Shown here: positions 46,951-56,780 of the stretch, in pieces
How the letters are laid out: every line of letters starts with the position of its first letter
Numbering within the stretch: the first letter of the stretch is position 1
Assembly (NCBI GenBank): GCA_019420905.1
Contig: JAHZGH010000006.1
Location: forward strand, 221,920 to 285,919
Reading direction: 5' to 3'
Length of the DNA: 64,000 nt
DNA from: Succinivibrionaceae bacterium
GTDB lineage: Bacteria > Pseudomonadota > Gammaproteobacteria > Enterobacterales > Succinivibrionaceae
Made by a program: the position numbers and the translations under genes
The notes under the pieces: generated by a model
The model's database searches: none
What the model was told of the DNA's origin: nothing
What the model saw: only the letters and a program-made list of their open reading frames with translations

Positions 46951-47084
46951 GCTTTTCGGGAAGATTTTTGTATACTTTTACATCAATTGTGCGATGCAGG
47001 TTAAAATTTTGGAAGCAAGCGTTTTTTTGTTGTAGATTAATTTGTAAAGCTACGGAATTAATTTTAGGTTTTTGGAGCATTTTT

Positions 47085-47522
47085 ATGAAAGCTGTGATTC
47101 AGCGAGTTAAACGAGGATCTGTAAGCGTCGAGGGCAAGTGCTTAGGAGCTATTGATAAAGGTATTGTAGCTTTAATAGCTCTTGAGCCTCAAGATAACGA
47201 AAGCAGCATGAAAAAGCTGGTTGAAAAGATTTTGAAATACAGAATTTTTTCTGATGAAAATGATCATATGAACTTAAGCCTGAGAGATGTTCAGGGCGGC
47301 TTGCTGCTGATATCTCAATTTACATTAGCGGCAAATACTAATTCAGGCCTGAGGCCGAGCTTTGATACAGCAATGAAGCCTAGCGAGGCTCAGGAATTAT
47401 TTGCAAAGCTTATAGCTTACGCTAAGCAGCTATGGCCTTATGTAGAATGCGGTGAGTTTGGCGCAGATATGCAGGTTGAGCTGATTAATGACGGACCGGT
47501 AACCTTTATCTTAACTGTTTAG
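47085..47522 (+). CDS. dtd: D-aminoacyl-tRNA deacylase
   Basis: 145 aa, the usual E. coli length, from the ATG with SD TGGAG. Removes D-amino acids and glycine mis-attached to tRNA. The active-site motifs SQFTLAAN (SQFT) and NSGLRPSF, and GPVTF near the C-terminus, are intact. An upstream extension of the open frame has no RBS. Single gene, ~150 bp before tsaD. Confidence 0.96.
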   Translation: MKAVIQRVKRGSVSVEGKCLGAIDKGIVALIALEPQDNESSMKKLVEKILKYRIFSDENDHMNLSLRDVQGGLLLISQFTLAANTNSGLRPSFDTAMKPSEAQELFAKLIAYAKQLWPYVECGEFGADMQVELINDGPVTFILTV

Positions 47523-47612
47523 TAAATTCATTTTTTATTTTGGTTAAAAGGCTCAAAGTTTGCTAAAATAGGCATTTGGGCGAGATGGCCCTAATACCCT
47601 GCTTTTGTTTAT

Positions 47613-47637
47613 TTTATATCTTTGGCAAAGATATAAA
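47613..47637. repeat. Perfect 25-bp palindrome in the dtd-tsaD gap
   Basis: TTTATATCTTTG-G-CAAAGATATAAA, 12-bp arms with a 1-nt centre, 31 bp before tsaD. No U-tract follows, so it is more like an operator or mRNA structure than a terminator. Confidence 0.5.
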
Positions 47638-47668
47638 GCCTGACTTTAGAATACTTTAAGGACTAAGG

Positions 47669-48685
47669 ATGCGCATTTTAGGAATTGAAAGTTCTTGTGA
47701 TGAGACAGGCGTGGCTGTCTATGATGATAAATTAGGATTAGTAGCTCATGCCTTGCATACACAGATCCCTATGCATGCTCAATACGGCGGCGTTGTTCCT
47801 GAATTAGCTTCTCGCGATCATATAAAAAGGGTGGTGCCCTTAGTTCGTCTGGTCATGGAAAAAGCTTCCATGCAGCTAAAGGATTTGGATGCGGTTGCTT
47901 ATACAGCAGGCCCGGGTTTAATCGGAGCGCTGCTGGCTGGAGCAATGGAGGCTAATGCTTTAGCTTTTGCATTGAATATTCCGGCGGTGCCTGTGCATCA
48001 TATGGAAGGTCATCTTTTAGCGCCTATGCTAGAGGACCCTAAGCCGCAGTTTCCTTTTGTAGCTCTGCTGATTTCTGGCGGCCATACCATGCTGATTAAG
48101 GTTAGCGCACCAGGTCATTACGAGCTTTTAGGCCAATCTGTAGACGATGCTGTAGGCGAGGCTTTTGATAAAACAGCCAAGCTTTTGGGGATTCCGTATC
48201 CGGGCGGTCCAGGTCTTGAAAAGCTAGCTAAAAACGGTAACCCTAAAGCCTTTAGCTTTCCGCGCCCTATGCTGAAAAGTCCAAACTGTGATTTTAGCTT
48301 TGCTGGCTTAAAGACAGCTGTTTTAAATGCAGTGTTAGAGCATAAAGACGATTTAGACAAGGTTAAAGCTGATATTGCTTGCTGTTTTACTCAAGCTGTA
48401 GCAGATACGCTTGAATATAAATGTAAGAAAGCTTTACATATCACAGGTCTTAAGACCTTGGTTGTTGCAGGAGGTGTGAGCGCTAACCTTGATATTCGTT
48501 CTCGCTTGCAGAATTTAATGGTCAAAGAGAACGGTCAGGCTTTTTTTGCCAGACGTGAATTTTGTACTGATAACGGCGCTATGATTGCACAAGCCGGTAT
48601 GATGCGCTTTAAAGCAGGACAGCTTGGGGATTATAAAGTAAAGGTTTTCCCTCGCTGGCCTCTTTCTGATTTAAAACCTTTATAG
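47669..48685 (+). CDS. tsaD: tRNA N6-threonylcarbamoyladenosine transferase TsaD
   Basis: 338 aa, typical length (E. coli 337). Transfers threonylcarbamoyl to A37 of ANN-decoding tRNAs with TsaB/TsaE. The ASKHA-fold motifs [15 protein letters not shown], the metal-binding [15 protein letters not shown] and the late VAGGVSAN block with [10 protein letters not shown] are complete. SD AAGGA. It follows the opposite-strand rpsU, keeping the E. coli rpsU-tsaD neighbourhood. Confidence 0.97.
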   Translation: MRILGIESSCDETGVAVYDDKLGLVAHALHTQIPMHAQYGGVVPELASRDHIKRVVPLVRLVMEKASMQLKDLDAVAYTAGPGLIGALLAGAMEANALAFALNIPAVPVHHMEGHLLAPMLEDPKPQFPFVALLISGGHTMLIKVSAPGHYELLGQSVDDAVGEAFDKTAKLLGIPYPGGPGLEKLAKNGNPKAFSFPRPMLKSPNCDFSFAGLKTAVLNAVLEHKDDLDKVKADIACCFTQAVADTLEYKCKKALHITGLKTLVVAGGVSANLDIRSRLQNLMVKENGQAFFARREFCTDNGAMIAQAGMMRFKAGQLGDYKVKVFPRWPLSDLKPL

Positions 48686-48693
48686 GAAATCTT

Positions 48694-49050
48694 ATGGATA
48701 AGATTTTTGTTGAGGGGCTGCAGGTAGATTGCATTATAGGTGTTTTGCCTTTTGAGCGTGAAGAAACTCAGCCATTGATTATTGATTTAGTTTTGGAGCA
48801 TGATTTAAAGCCGGCAGCATCAGCGCATGATTTAAGTTTAAGTATTGATTATGCGGCTTTGTCTGAAAGAGTTGCAGAATATGTGATTGCACGGCGGGCT
48901 TTTCTGCTGGAAGAATTAGCTTTTGAATTGTGTGATTTAATTTTAAAAGAATTTAAGCCGCGGCGGGTTACTATACGTTTAAAGAAGCCTCAAGCGGTAA
49001 AGATGGCCCAAGCGGCTGGAATTGAAGTTTCAAAAACTGCTGATAATTGA
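48694..49050 (+). CDS. folB: Dihydroneopterin aldolase
   Basis: 118 aa folate-pathway enzyme. FVEGLQVDCIIGVLPFERE is the FolB signature with the conserved Glu. The catalytic lysine lies in IRLKKPQAV. It cleaves dihydroneopterin to 6-hydroxymethyl-dihydropterin, the substrate of FolK encoded 13 nt downstream. SD AGGA, 8 nt after tsaD. Confidence 0.95.
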   Translation: MDKIFVEGLQVDCIIGVLPFEREETQPLIIDLVLEHDLKPAASAHDLSLSIDYAALSERVAEYVIARRAFLLEELAFELCDLILKEFKPRRVTIRLKKPQAVKMAQAAGIEVSKTADN

Positions 49051-49063
49051 ACGGAGATTGTCG

Positions 49064-49609
49064 ATGACAACTAGAGTATATCTTGGTGTTGGTTCTAATT
49101 TGAATAGAGAGAATTCTTTGCGCTTTGCTGTAGCTAAGTTAGAGCCATTGTTCAAAAATTTTGTCAAATCATCAGTTTGGTCTAGCCATGCTATCCGCAC
49201 CGCTGAGCCTGATTATTTGAATATGGTCGTAGGCGGCGATGTTGAGCTGTCTTTGCAGGAGCTTTTTGATGCTATTATGGAAATTGAAAAGCTTGCAGGC
49301 AAGGAGCTCATGTTTAATAACGGCACCAATTTTGGCGTTAAGCGCCGTTTAGATATTGATATATTAATTTACGGCAATACTATTGCTACTGAGCCTTGCA
49401 AATTACCGCGTCATGATATTCAGGATTATCCGTTCGTCTTATGTCCGTTATGTGAGCTTGATGCAGATTTAGTTCATCCATTATTAAATATTCGTATCGG
49501 CGAGATTTGGGCCGAGATGGAACCGCGCTTACCTGACAATCATCGAGTCAGCAAGTTCGATATGGATTGGTCTAAGGAAGCTCCGAGCTGGAACGGCTCT
49601 GAGGAATAA
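49064..49609 (+). CDS. folK: 2-amino-4-hydroxy-6-hydroxymethyldihydropteridine pyrophosphokinase
   Basis: 181 aa from the ATG with SD GGAG; an ATG 14 codons upstream lies inside folB and lacks an SD. The HPPK motifs VYLGVGSN (start) and KRRLDIDILIYG (the metal-binding D-x-D) and LPRHDIQDYPFVLCPLCEL are intact. It catalyses the step after FolB, so the two form a folate pair between tsaD and uppP. Confidence 0.94.
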   Translation: MTTRVYLGVGSNLNRENSLRFAVAKLEPLFKNFVKSSVWSSHAIRTAEPDYLNMVVGGDVELSLQELFDAIMEIEKLAGKELMFNNGTNFGVKRRLDIDILIYGNTIATEPCKLPRHDIQDYPFVLCPLCELDADLVHPLLNIRIGEIWAEMEPRLPDNHRVSKFDMDWSKEAPSWNGSEE

Positions 49610-49618
49610 TTTGCCTTT

Positions 49619-50464
49619 ATGTCAATTCTACAAGTTGTAGTGTTAGCCCTTATACAAGGGCTAACAGAGTTTTTGCCTGTCTCATCTAGCGCGCATTTAA
49701 TTTTACCTTCTCAATTATTAGACTGGCCGGATCAAGGCATACTTTTTGATGTAGCAGTGCACGTCGGCACTTTAATGGCCGTGGTTTGCTATTATTTTTC
49801 AGATCTTTTGAAAATAACTTCGTCTACATTAGAAGCCTGTATCAGGCGCAGGTCAAATAATCAGAGTAAAATTGGCTTTTGTGTTATTTTAGCTACGATT
49901 CCAGTTTGCATCAGCGGCTTTTTATTTGAAGATCAGGTTTCAACTTTGGCTCGCTCAGTTGAGGTCATAGCCTGGACTACTATTGGTTATGGCTTGCTTT
50001 TAGGCTTAGCTTCTTATGTTAATCGTCACCTTTTATGGCATAACAATTTAAAGCTTGAAAATAAGCGTCCTGACAGCCTGGATAATTTGACCTATACGCA
50101 AGCTCTGATAATTGGCATAGCTCAGGCTTTGGCAATTGTTCCTGGAACTTCTCGCTCAGGCATTACCTTAACTGCAGGCTTATTTTTAGGCATGTCATCA
50201 CAAGCAGCTGCGCGCTTTAGCTTTTTGCTTTCAATTCCGGTAATTATAGCTTCAGCTTCCCTGGAATTTTTAAAATTATATCTGCATCCGGAGCTTTTAG
50301 AGTCAGCTGATATTCTATCGATAAGCTTAGGGGTAATGCTGACATTCTTAACAGCATTAACAGTGATTCATTTATTTATGCGCTATATATCTAAATACGG
50401 AATGGCTGTATTTGTGATTTACAGACTGCTTTTAGGCGTATTGCTGTTGTGGTTCTTCCTCTAA
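49619..50464 (+). CDS. uppP: Undecaprenyl-diphosphatase
   Basis: 281 aa integral membrane protein with about eight helices. Recycles the undecaprenyl lipid carrier for cell-wall synthesis and can give bacitracin resistance. Family motifs GLTEFLPVSSSAHL near the start and IVPGTSRSGITLTAGLF near residue 180 are intact. The start is 9 nt after folK with GAGGA inside the folK end. The downstream hairpin is shared with cca. Confidence 0.96.
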   Translation: MSILQVVVLALIQGLTEFLPVSSSAHLILPSQLLDWPDQGILFDVAVHVGTLMAVVCYYFSDLLKITSSTLEACIRRRSNNQSKIGFCVILATIPVCISGFLFEDQVSTLARSVEVIAWTTIGYGLLLGLASYVNRHLLWHNNLKLENKRPDSLDNLTYTQALIIGIAQALAIVPGTSRSGITLTAGLFLGMSSQAAARFSFLLSIPVIIASASLEFLKLYLHPELLESADILSISLGVMLTFLTALTVIHLFMRYISKYGMAVFVIYRLLLGVLLLWFFL

Positions 50465-50468
50465 GAAT

Positions 50469-50502
50469 AAGAGCTTTAAGAATCGTTCTTAAAGCTCTTT
50501 AT
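50469..50502. terminator. Bidirectional intrinsic terminator, uppP / cca
   Basis: Perfect 14-bp stem AAGAGCTTTAAGAA / TTCTTAAAGCTCTT with a 3-nt centre, between convergent genes and followed by T-rich sequence. Confidence 0.85.
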
Positions 50503-50504
50503 TT

Positions 50505-51884
50505 TTAATCACGCCTGATTTTAAAGAAGGCGCGATAGTATGGCTTTAAAGCTTTAGGCTTTATGGGCTGAGGCTTGCGATCATGGAATGAAGCCTCTTG
50601 GAATTTGCTCTTAGGTAATTGAGCTGGCATTTCATTGCTAGAATCATCTATTTCGCTGCGAGGCAAGATTTCAAAATAGTCTTCAACTAATTTGATGCGT
50701 TTAAGACGCATCATTTCACCAATTTCGCGGCCTTTGTAGCCTAAAGCAACAAATTCTGAGGCTTTTACTGTCGAACAGAGCGCAAACATGCCTAAAAAGT
50801 AATCAGCACGCGGGAAAGGACGGTTTTCAAAGCCTTTACGTCCTAAAAAGTCGCATTTGCAGCACAGGACCCACGGCTTGATGCGTTCAGGGCGGCGCCA
50901 TGCATCAAGATGATCTAAAAGATCGACAATTCCTGCAGGTCCTTTGCGATAGAGGTGATGCATCTCGCTGTGGTAAAGAATTACATAATAAGCAAAATCC
51001 TCATATTCACGAGGAACCTTTAAACGTTTACATAGCGATCTTAAAGGAGCTATGCCAAGTTCATTATGCAGGCGGTGATGAGGCCAGAGCTTTTTAGGAG
51101 TTAAGCCCTTGCCTAAATCATGACAGAGCATGGCAAAACGAGTAATGGGATTGTCAGTTTCTGCGCATAATCGATGTACGGTCATACAGGTATGAATACC
51201 TGAATCTATTTCAGGATGCCAGCGTTTAGGCCCCGGAATACCGTATAAGACGTCGATTTCCGGCAACACATAGCGTAAGGCCTCGCATTGGCGCAGCACT
51301 TGAATGAAGATCTCGGGATTAGGAGTACATAAGGCCTTTTTAAGCTCCATCCAGACTCTTTCTGGCGTAAGTTCTGCCAATTCTCCTGAAAGGGAGATTT
51401 TGCGCATGAGCTCTAAAGTTTCAGGCGCAACCTTAAAGCCTTCACAATAAAGCTTAGCTGCAAAGCGAGCAACTCTTAAAACGCGTAAAGGATCTTCAAC
51501 AAAAGCATCAGAGACATGTCTTAAAACTCTTTTTTCAAGATCTTCTTGACCGCCGTAAGGATCGATAATCTGGCCGTTTTCGTCCATAGCCATGGCATTG
51601 ATAGTTAAGTCGCGTCTTTTTAAATCTTCTTTGAGGGTAATATTTTCATTAAAATCGCAAATAAATCCATGGTAGCCATAGCCTTTTTTGCGTTCGGTAC
51701 GAGCTAGGGCATATTCTTCGTGAGTTTTAGGATGTAAAAACACAGGAAAATCATGGCCGGCTTGGACATAGCCTGCGTTTAGAAGCATGGTTGGCGTTGC
51801 GCCGACAACTACATAATCCTTATCAGCTCCAGGAATTCCTAAAAGTTGATCGCGGACTGCTCCGCCTACTAAGTAAACTTGCAT
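50505..51884 (-). CDS. cca: Multifunctional CCA tRNA nucleotidyltransferase (gammaproteobacterial type)
   Basis: Adds or repairs the 3'-CCA of tRNA. 459 aa, ~45 longer than in E. coli because of a basic C-terminal tail. Nucleotidyltransferase head with GGAVRD (7-12) and D-x-D in GADKDYVV, the RRDLTINAMA motif, ARTERK and EDPLRVLRVARF. An HD phosphohydrolase domain follows (FAMLCHDLGKGL, HHRLH). The domain set matches E. coli Cca, and the order uppP-cca-ygiM is conserved. Confidence 0.96.
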   Translation of the reverse strand: MQVYLVGGAVRDQLLGIPGADKDYVVVGATPTMLLNAGYVQAGHDFPVFLHPKTHEEYALARTERKKGYGYHGFICDFNENITLKEDLKRRDLTINAMAMDENGQIIDPYGGQEDLEKRVLRHVSDAFVEDPLRVLRVARFAAKLYCEGFKVAPETLELMRKISLSGELAELTPERVWMELKKALCTPNPEIFIQVLRQCEALRYVLPEIDVLYGIPGPKRWHPEIDSGIHTCMTVHRLCAETDNPITRFAMLCHDLGKGLTPKKLWPHHRLHNELGIAPLRSLCKRLKVPREYEDFAYYVILYHSEMHHLYRKGPAGIVDLLDHLDAWRRPERIKPWVLCCKCDFLGRKGFENRPFPRADYFLGMFALCSTVKASEFVALGYKGREIGEMMRLKRIKLVEDYFEILPRSEIDDSSNEMPAQLPKSKFQEASFHDRKPQPIKPKALKPYYRAFFKIRRD

Positions 51885-52021
51885 TTTTCACCCAGGCAAA
51901 GATGTAGACAAATTTAATAAATACTATTGCTCATCATCATTATTGCAAAAATATATTCTTAAGACACTAAAAATTTGTTTTATTTTTTAGCTAATTTAAG
52001 ATAATAATTAATTCTGGAGAT

Positions 52022-52046
52022 AAAAATGGCTGTCGCTTGGACAGCC
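52022..52046 (-). terminator. Intrinsic terminator of ygiM
   Basis: Stem GGCTGTC / GACAGCC with a 5-nt loop, read on the minus strand, followed by ATTTTTA. It lies 10 bp past the ygiM stop. Confidence 0.75.
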
Positions 52047-52056
52047 TAGATTATTT

Positions 52057-52695
52057 TTAATAACGCTCTCTTCTTTTACGTCCAGGTCTTGGAATAAAGA
52101 CAAATATTACGCCGGCGACAGCTCCGCCTAAGGCTATCAGAGAGCCTTGCAGCCACCAGCGCATCTGCATATCCAGCTCGCGTGTTTCTAGCTTTTCGGC
52201 ATATTCGCGTCTTTGAGTATCAAGCTTTTGAATGGTCTCATTCTTATCATAATCAGCAGCTTTTAATTGAGCATTTTCTTTTTCTAGGACAGCAAGCTTG
52301 GTAGTAGCATTAGCATAGTCCTGCGCAAGCTGCGTATCATAATTTGCCAGCTTATTTTCAAGCTCATTTATGCGGGCTTGTAAAATATCTACCAGTGCTT
52401 TGCCGCAAGGCTCCTGCTGGACATCGTTAGTCTGTATCCAATTCTGTCCTTCTTCATCTTCAATTAAGACGAATTTACCGTTGTCGCTGTAGCGAATAAA
52501 CTTTACTTTATCGCCAACATGCTTTGAACCTTTAATTCGATAGTTAGTTCCAGGTCCAGAACGAGTCCAGACATTAGCTCTGTCAGAAATATAGACATCA
52601 CTATTGGCAATAAGAGGCTCGCTTATGGCCATTTGATTACTTAATGCTAAAGTAAGCGCAGCTGCAAGTGCGATTTTAGATAAATTTTTAAACAC
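52057..52695 (-). CDS. ygiM: SH3-domain membrane protein (YgiM/TIGR04211 family)
   Basis: 212 aa from a GTG with SD AAGGA at 7 nt; an earlier GTG seven codons upstream lacks one. Signal peptide (~1-25). A bacterial SH3 domain (~30-90; the RANVWTRSGPGTNY and EGQNWIQTNDV blocks), then a coiled coil (~100-180), a C-terminal transmembrane helix and a basic tail RPGRKRRERY. This is the known YgiM layout. It lies next to cca as in E. coli. Probably envelope-associated; the molecular role is unknown. Confidence 0.92.
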   Translation of the reverse strand: MFKNLSKIALAAALTLALSNQMAISEPLIANSDVYISDRANVWTRSGPGTNYRIKGSKHVGDKVKFIRYSDNGKFVLIEDEEGQNWIQTNDVQQEPCGKALVDILQARINELENKLANYDTQLAQDYANATTKLAVLEKENAQLKAADYDKNETIQKLDTQRREYAEKLETRELDMQMRWWLQGSLIALGGAVAGVIFVFIPRPGRKRRERY

Positions 52696-52888
52696 AAAAA
52701 CATCCTTTGAAAACACGATGCTTCAATTCTAGCACAAGCTTAGAAAAGAGGCATTTATATAGAGCTTTTAAGTAAGAAGCGTTTGCTTTAAATATAGAAA
52801 ATGTTAGCAGCAAGTTAAATTCTTTTACTTTAATTTAAAGATCTTAAAGATAAAGTTTGCTAAGATTTCAAAAAAAGAGGATGTATAT

Positions 52889-53968
52889 ATGAATAATAAA
52901 GAAGTTGAAATTAAATTTGGTGTTTTGGGCGAACCTGCTAATCTTATGAAGATCTTAAGCAGCATCGGCAAGGTTACAGGCGAGCATATTGATACTTTAT
53001 CTAATACGTATTTTGATACTGAAGATCAGCGCTTATATGCAGTGCAGGCCGGAGTGCGCATTCGCCGTGCTTCCCAATATACAGAGCAGACTTTAAAGGT
53101 AAAGGGAGAGAATATTGCGGGTATTCATACTCGTGGCGAATATAATATTTCTATTCCTAATGATACGAAAGTTCCGGATTTGTCTTTATTTCCTAAAGAA
53201 GCTTTTGGTCCTGATTTTGATCTTAAGAGCATACAAGAACAGTTAAAAGCAGTATGTCAGATTGATTTTGTTCGTCGCAGCTTTGATTTTGAAGTTATGA
53301 ACAGTACTTTTGAGGTTTGCTACGATCACGGCGGAATTAAATTAGCTGACGGTACTTACTATCCTATCAATGAGCTTGAAGTTGAAATAAAAAGAACTGC
53401 TGTCAGCGATGATGAGATCGTGATGCTGTTTAGCACCTTATCATCAATTTTTGCAGAACGCGGCTTGCCTTTAGTTCTAGAGCCGTTCTCAAAGATGCAT
53501 AGAGCCACAATTTTATTGCAAAACCGCCGCAATTCTTTAGATTTTTCAAATATGGCGCAAACAGCATCTTTAAATGACTATATTTTAGAGCTGATAAAGA
53601 GTTTTGAGCGTTTATACGGGCTCTTCTTGATCAAGCATGATCCTTTAGTGTTTACTTATTTAAATTCAACTATTTATACTATGATAAAGGCCTTAAAGCA
53701 GCTTAAAAAATCAGGAAAAATAGCCTTTACTGAAGGAGAGCGTGAGCCTGTAAATTATGCTGATGATTTGAAGGTCATCATAAAGATTCTAAAATCTTTA
53801 TATAGAAAGAGCTCTAAGATTGAAGAAAAATTCACTAAGCTATCTTTGGCAAATAAATTAGATAAGGTCCAGGAGCAGGTAGATGCTATGCGTAAGGTAG
53901 AATGTCGCTATCAGGCTTTTTTAATTCCTTTGAAGCTAAGACTTTTACTGTCAATGCTAGTTAAATAA
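52889..53968 (+). CDS. ygiF: Inorganic triphosphatase YgiF-like (CYTH domain)
   Basis: 359 aa. The CYTH domain starts with EVEIKFGV (ExExK) and continues through NTYFDTEDQRL, GVRIRRA, QTLKVKGE and a strand with ELEVEIKR, the tunnel-fold residues that bind triphosphate and metal. A shortened helical CHAD-like region follows (E. coli YgiF has 433 aa). It hydrolyses inorganic triphosphate. SD GAGGA. It lies upstream of glnE as in E. coli, but two other genes are inserted between them here. Confidence 0.88.
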   Translation: MNNKEVEIKFGVLGEPANLMKILSSIGKVTGEHIDTLSNTYFDTEDQRLYAVQAGVRIRRASQYTEQTLKVKGENIAGIHTRGEYNISIPNDTKVPDLSLFPKEAFGPDFDLKSIQEQLKAVCQIDFVRRSFDFEVMNSTFEVCYDHGGIKLADGTYYPINELEVEIKRTAVSDDEIVMLFSTLSSIFAERGLPLVLEPFSKMHRATILLQNRRNSLDFSNMAQTASLNDYILELIKSFERLYGLFLIKHDPLVFTYLNSTIYTMIKALKQLKKSGKIAFTEGEREPVNYADDLKVIIKILKSLYRKSSKIEEKFTKLSLANKLDKVQEQVDAMRKVECRYQAFLIPLKLRLLLSMLVK

Positions 53969-54030
53969 TATATTGCATATAAATACATTTATATTTCTGT
54001 TTTTATTGCTTCATATATACAGCTATAGTT

Positions 54031-54056
54031 ATCCCCTTATTTTTAAGGGGATTTTT
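54031..54056 (+). terminator. Intrinsic terminator of ygiF
   Basis: ATCCCCTTA / TAAGGGGAT, 9-bp stem, 4-nt loop, followed by TTTT; 62 bp past ygiF. Confidence 0.82.
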
Positions 54057-54232
54057 ATATATCAGTATTTTTTAAAGAGAAATTTTCTCTATGCCTTAGT
54101 TTTGCACGGCAAGGCTTTTATCTTACGTAATTATTGCAGATGCTTTTTAAATTTTAGGGCTTGCAGCTTGCCAAAAGGGAAGATGATTTAAGAGATAAAA
54201 ATGCACTATATTCTTACTATTTAGTGACTAAT

Positions 54233-54262
54233 AAAAAGTGCTGCAATGCTGCAGCACTTTTT
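54233..54262. terminator. Bidirectional terminator, end of the 827-aa gene
   Basis: Perfect 13-bp stem AAAAAGTGCTGCA / TGCAGCACTTTTT with a 4-nt loop, 12 bp past the stop of the minus-strand 827-aa gene. Confidence 0.85.
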
Positions 54263-54274
54263 ATAAATGAGGTT

Positions 54275-56758
54275 TTAAATAGCTTTGCGAGCTATTTTCG
54301 CTATATGAATATCATCAGGCCAAGAGTATCTGCCAACTCCTTCGCGAGTGTTGATTTCTAATACAGCTGAAGCTTCGGCCTTACATAGCGATTGATTATC
54401 CCAATGATTTTCAATGCTGTTTAAGACTGTATAAGTGAGGGTGATTTTACCGCTTAAGCTGTCAAAGCTGATATCAATCTTAGGCTGAGATTGCTCAAAA
54501 GCAATTGCAGCATCACTGTCATTGAGCAATTGCGAGGCAGAATGCTTGCTTAGCAAAGAAAAGCCGTTTATGTCCGGCATGGTTTTCAATAATCCTTGTT
54601 TGCCAGCGAGCAGACTTATGCTTTTTAAAAATTCCTCAGGAATATTTAATGAAAGCAAATCATCTTTGATAGAGAATGCGGTTGCTTCAAAACCGTTAAC
54701 AGAGACAATACCGTCTTTTACTGCCGCAATAAATGATCCTGCTAAATTATCATCTTCTTCAAAGTCGGAGTTATATCGTAAGGTCTCTTCGGCAGACAGA
54801 AGTAATGCATCTAATACGCTTTTTTCAAACTCTGCAGGATTATCTGAATTAATCGGGGCATTATGCAGGCTTTGCAGAAATTCTGGATTAGCATTTAACT
54901 TACGGATTTCTTCGTTTAATTTTTCTTCAAAGTCACTGCGAGTTAAACCGCCGTCAATAGCTTTATGCAGTACAGCCTTAAGATAGGATTTAACTTGCGG
55001 CTGAATGTCCTCAGGGAAAGCCGAGACAGCTGCACTTAAAAGCTGAAATTCATGGCTTTGTGTGTTTTTATATATTACATTGCCTTTGTCATCAACCCCT
55101 ATAGGATCTGGCACATCAAGATCAAGATTAATATGCTCTCTGACCTTAGTTAGGAGCTCATTAAGTCTAGGATCTGCCTGCGAGCTGTGATACTCCTTAT
55201 ATTCAGCGCATGATAAAGTGCTGCTGCAGAAATATTCTAATATAGAAGCTGGATTTAATAAGCTTCTTGCAACTAACATCTCAGCATCAGGATCTGCATT
55301 TTGCGGCTGACGATACTTGCCGGTCATAGCTGTATTTTCCATAGCATAGTTTCTTAATTGAACTGCTATATAGCTTAAATTTGTAAATTCAGCCTGAGTC
55401 ATATCGTTATTTGTAATATGCTGCATGAAGGCTGCTATTTTAGCTATTGAGGAATATTCTCCTCCTCCTGAAATATTGATGCCTATGCTGTGCAAGGCAG
55501 CATTAAGCTGAGTTTCCATATTATTCAGAAATTTCACGATCTCCAAAGGAGCTTGGCTGTCTTGAGTTTTATTCTGAAAGTAAGGCGCGATTTTTGTATA
55601 AGTTTTTACGAGTGCTGTAACGGTCTGCCATTGCGAGCCGAATTTTGCAAATTCGCTCAATGGCATATTGTTCTTTTCGCAGTAAACTAAAATCTGAGCG
55701 CATTGCTTATCTGTTAAATCAGGGAAATTTGCTTTAACCTCATCTAATGCAGTGCGCTGAGCTGAGCTGATATTATCTATATGCGCATTATCGCCAAGAT
55801 CTTCAATTTGATTTTTAATGCTGTCGTCGCCATCGCCGAAGACCTGTTCAAAGGCTAAGGATCCATCTCGCTCAGAGGCAACGATATTATAGGCATCTGC
55901 AATTAAGGAGGCTACGGCTTGAGGATCCTTATGCTCACTTACAGCTTCTTTGGCAAGTGATGATAGTTTATGTTCAAAGCTGTGAAATGCTTGAGAAACT
56001 ATCTCTGAAAATTTAGAACGTTCTTCTTTGCTCCATTTTGTGTCTTTTGCGAGCAATGAATTAAGCTGCATCTGATCATAATCGGAAATAAATTGAGAGA
56101 TCTCGTCGCCGTTATTGTATGCTAGGGCATGAATTACAGCTGTACCTAATTTTAAAGGATTTGGAATGCTCTTATCTTGTGCATACTGCTGGCATAGTTC
56201 TTGAGCATTTAATATCTTGCCGTCGCAATAAATCAACGAATTGCGCAGATCATTTTGTGAAATCAATTCAAAGGAATCTTTAAGATCTGCTAAGGATGAG
56301 TGCGTATTTTCTGATTTAGCTAAGGCCTGCTGCAGCATGTCTGTGGTCAGGCTGCTGTTAGGCTGTATTTTTATCTGTAAATTTCTTAAGGCTGTAAATG
56401 CAAGATCGTCAGCTGAGACGTCTGCATTAGCCTTGTTTGCGGAAGCTGCATTTATAAGCTCCTTTGCTGCTTTGTCGGCAAATGACGCGTTATTTTTAAG
56501 CTTTTCATAACGATCAATAGCATGCTGTTCGTTCATATACGATTTATTGCGGGTAAGAATTCCTTTAAAGAATCTAACGAAGGCATTATTTCTTTTAGCA
56601 TTTGGATTTATAACAAAAAGTTCTCCCTTATCATCAAGAGAAATCTTTCCTGGCTTATTGAACAGTGCTTGAGCTTGAGCATCATCTGCAGTTAGGCGTC
56701 CGACTTGACTGAAGTCTAATGTACTAAGATCTGCTTTAAGATTAATATTGTTTGGCAT
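54275..56758 (-). CDS. Large soluble protein of unknown function, possible secreted effector
   Basis: 827 aa from the ATG with SD AAGG; a GTG three codons upstream overlaps the SD. No family recognised. No signal peptide or transmembrane segment. It is mostly alpha-helical by composition, rich in A, S, N, D, L and Q, with a disordered-looking start (MPNNINLKADLSTLDFSQVG) and a beta-rich, tryptophan-bearing end (~760-827). A second gene 22 nt upstream encodes a 286-aa acidic protein. A large soluble protein behind a small acidic partner resembles an effector with its chaperone or a bacteriocin-like pair, but no secretion genes are in view. The pair is inserted in an otherwise conserved ygiF-glnE neighbourhood. 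Confidence 0.7.
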   Translation of the reverse strand: MPNNINLKADLSTLDFSQVGRLTADDAQAQALFNKPGKISLDDKGELFVINPNAKRNNAFVRFFKGILTRNKSYMNEQHAIDRYEKLKNNASFADKAAKELINAASANKANADVSADDLAFTALRNLQIKIQPNSSLTTDMLQQALAKSENTHSSLADLKDSFELISQNDLRNSLIYCDGKILNAQELCQQYAQDKSIPNPLKLGTAVIHALAYNNGDEISQFISDYDQMQLNSLLAKDTKWSKEERSKFSEIVSQAFHSFEHKLSSLAKEAVSEHKDPQAVASLIADAYNIVASERDGSLAFEQVFGDGDDSIKNQIEDLGDNAHIDNISSAQRTALDEVKANFPDLTDKQCAQILVYCEKNNMPLSEFAKFGSQWQTVTALVKTYTKIAPYFQNKTQDSQAPLEIVKFLNNMETQLNAALHSIGINISGGGEYSSIAKIAAFMQHITNNDMTQAEFTNLSYIAVQLRNYAMENTAMTGKYRQPQNADPDAEMLVARSLLNPASILEYFCSSTLSCAEYKEYHSSQADPRLNELLTKVREHINLDLDVPDPIGVDDKGNVIYKNTQSHEFQLLSAAVSAFPEDIQPQVKSYLKAVLHKAIDGGLTRSDFEEKLNEEIRKLNANPEFLQSLHNAPINSDNPAEFEKSVLDALLLSAEETLRYNSDFEEDDNLAGSFIAAVKDGIVSVNGFEATAFSIKDDLLSLNIPEEFLKSISLLAGKQGLLKTMPDINGFSLLSKHSASQLLNDSDAAIAFEQSQPKIDISFDSLSGKITLTYTVLNSIENHWDNQSLCKAEASAVLEINTREGVGRYSWPDDIHIAKIARKAI

Positions 56759-56780
56759 AATAGGCACCTTTCAAATTGTT

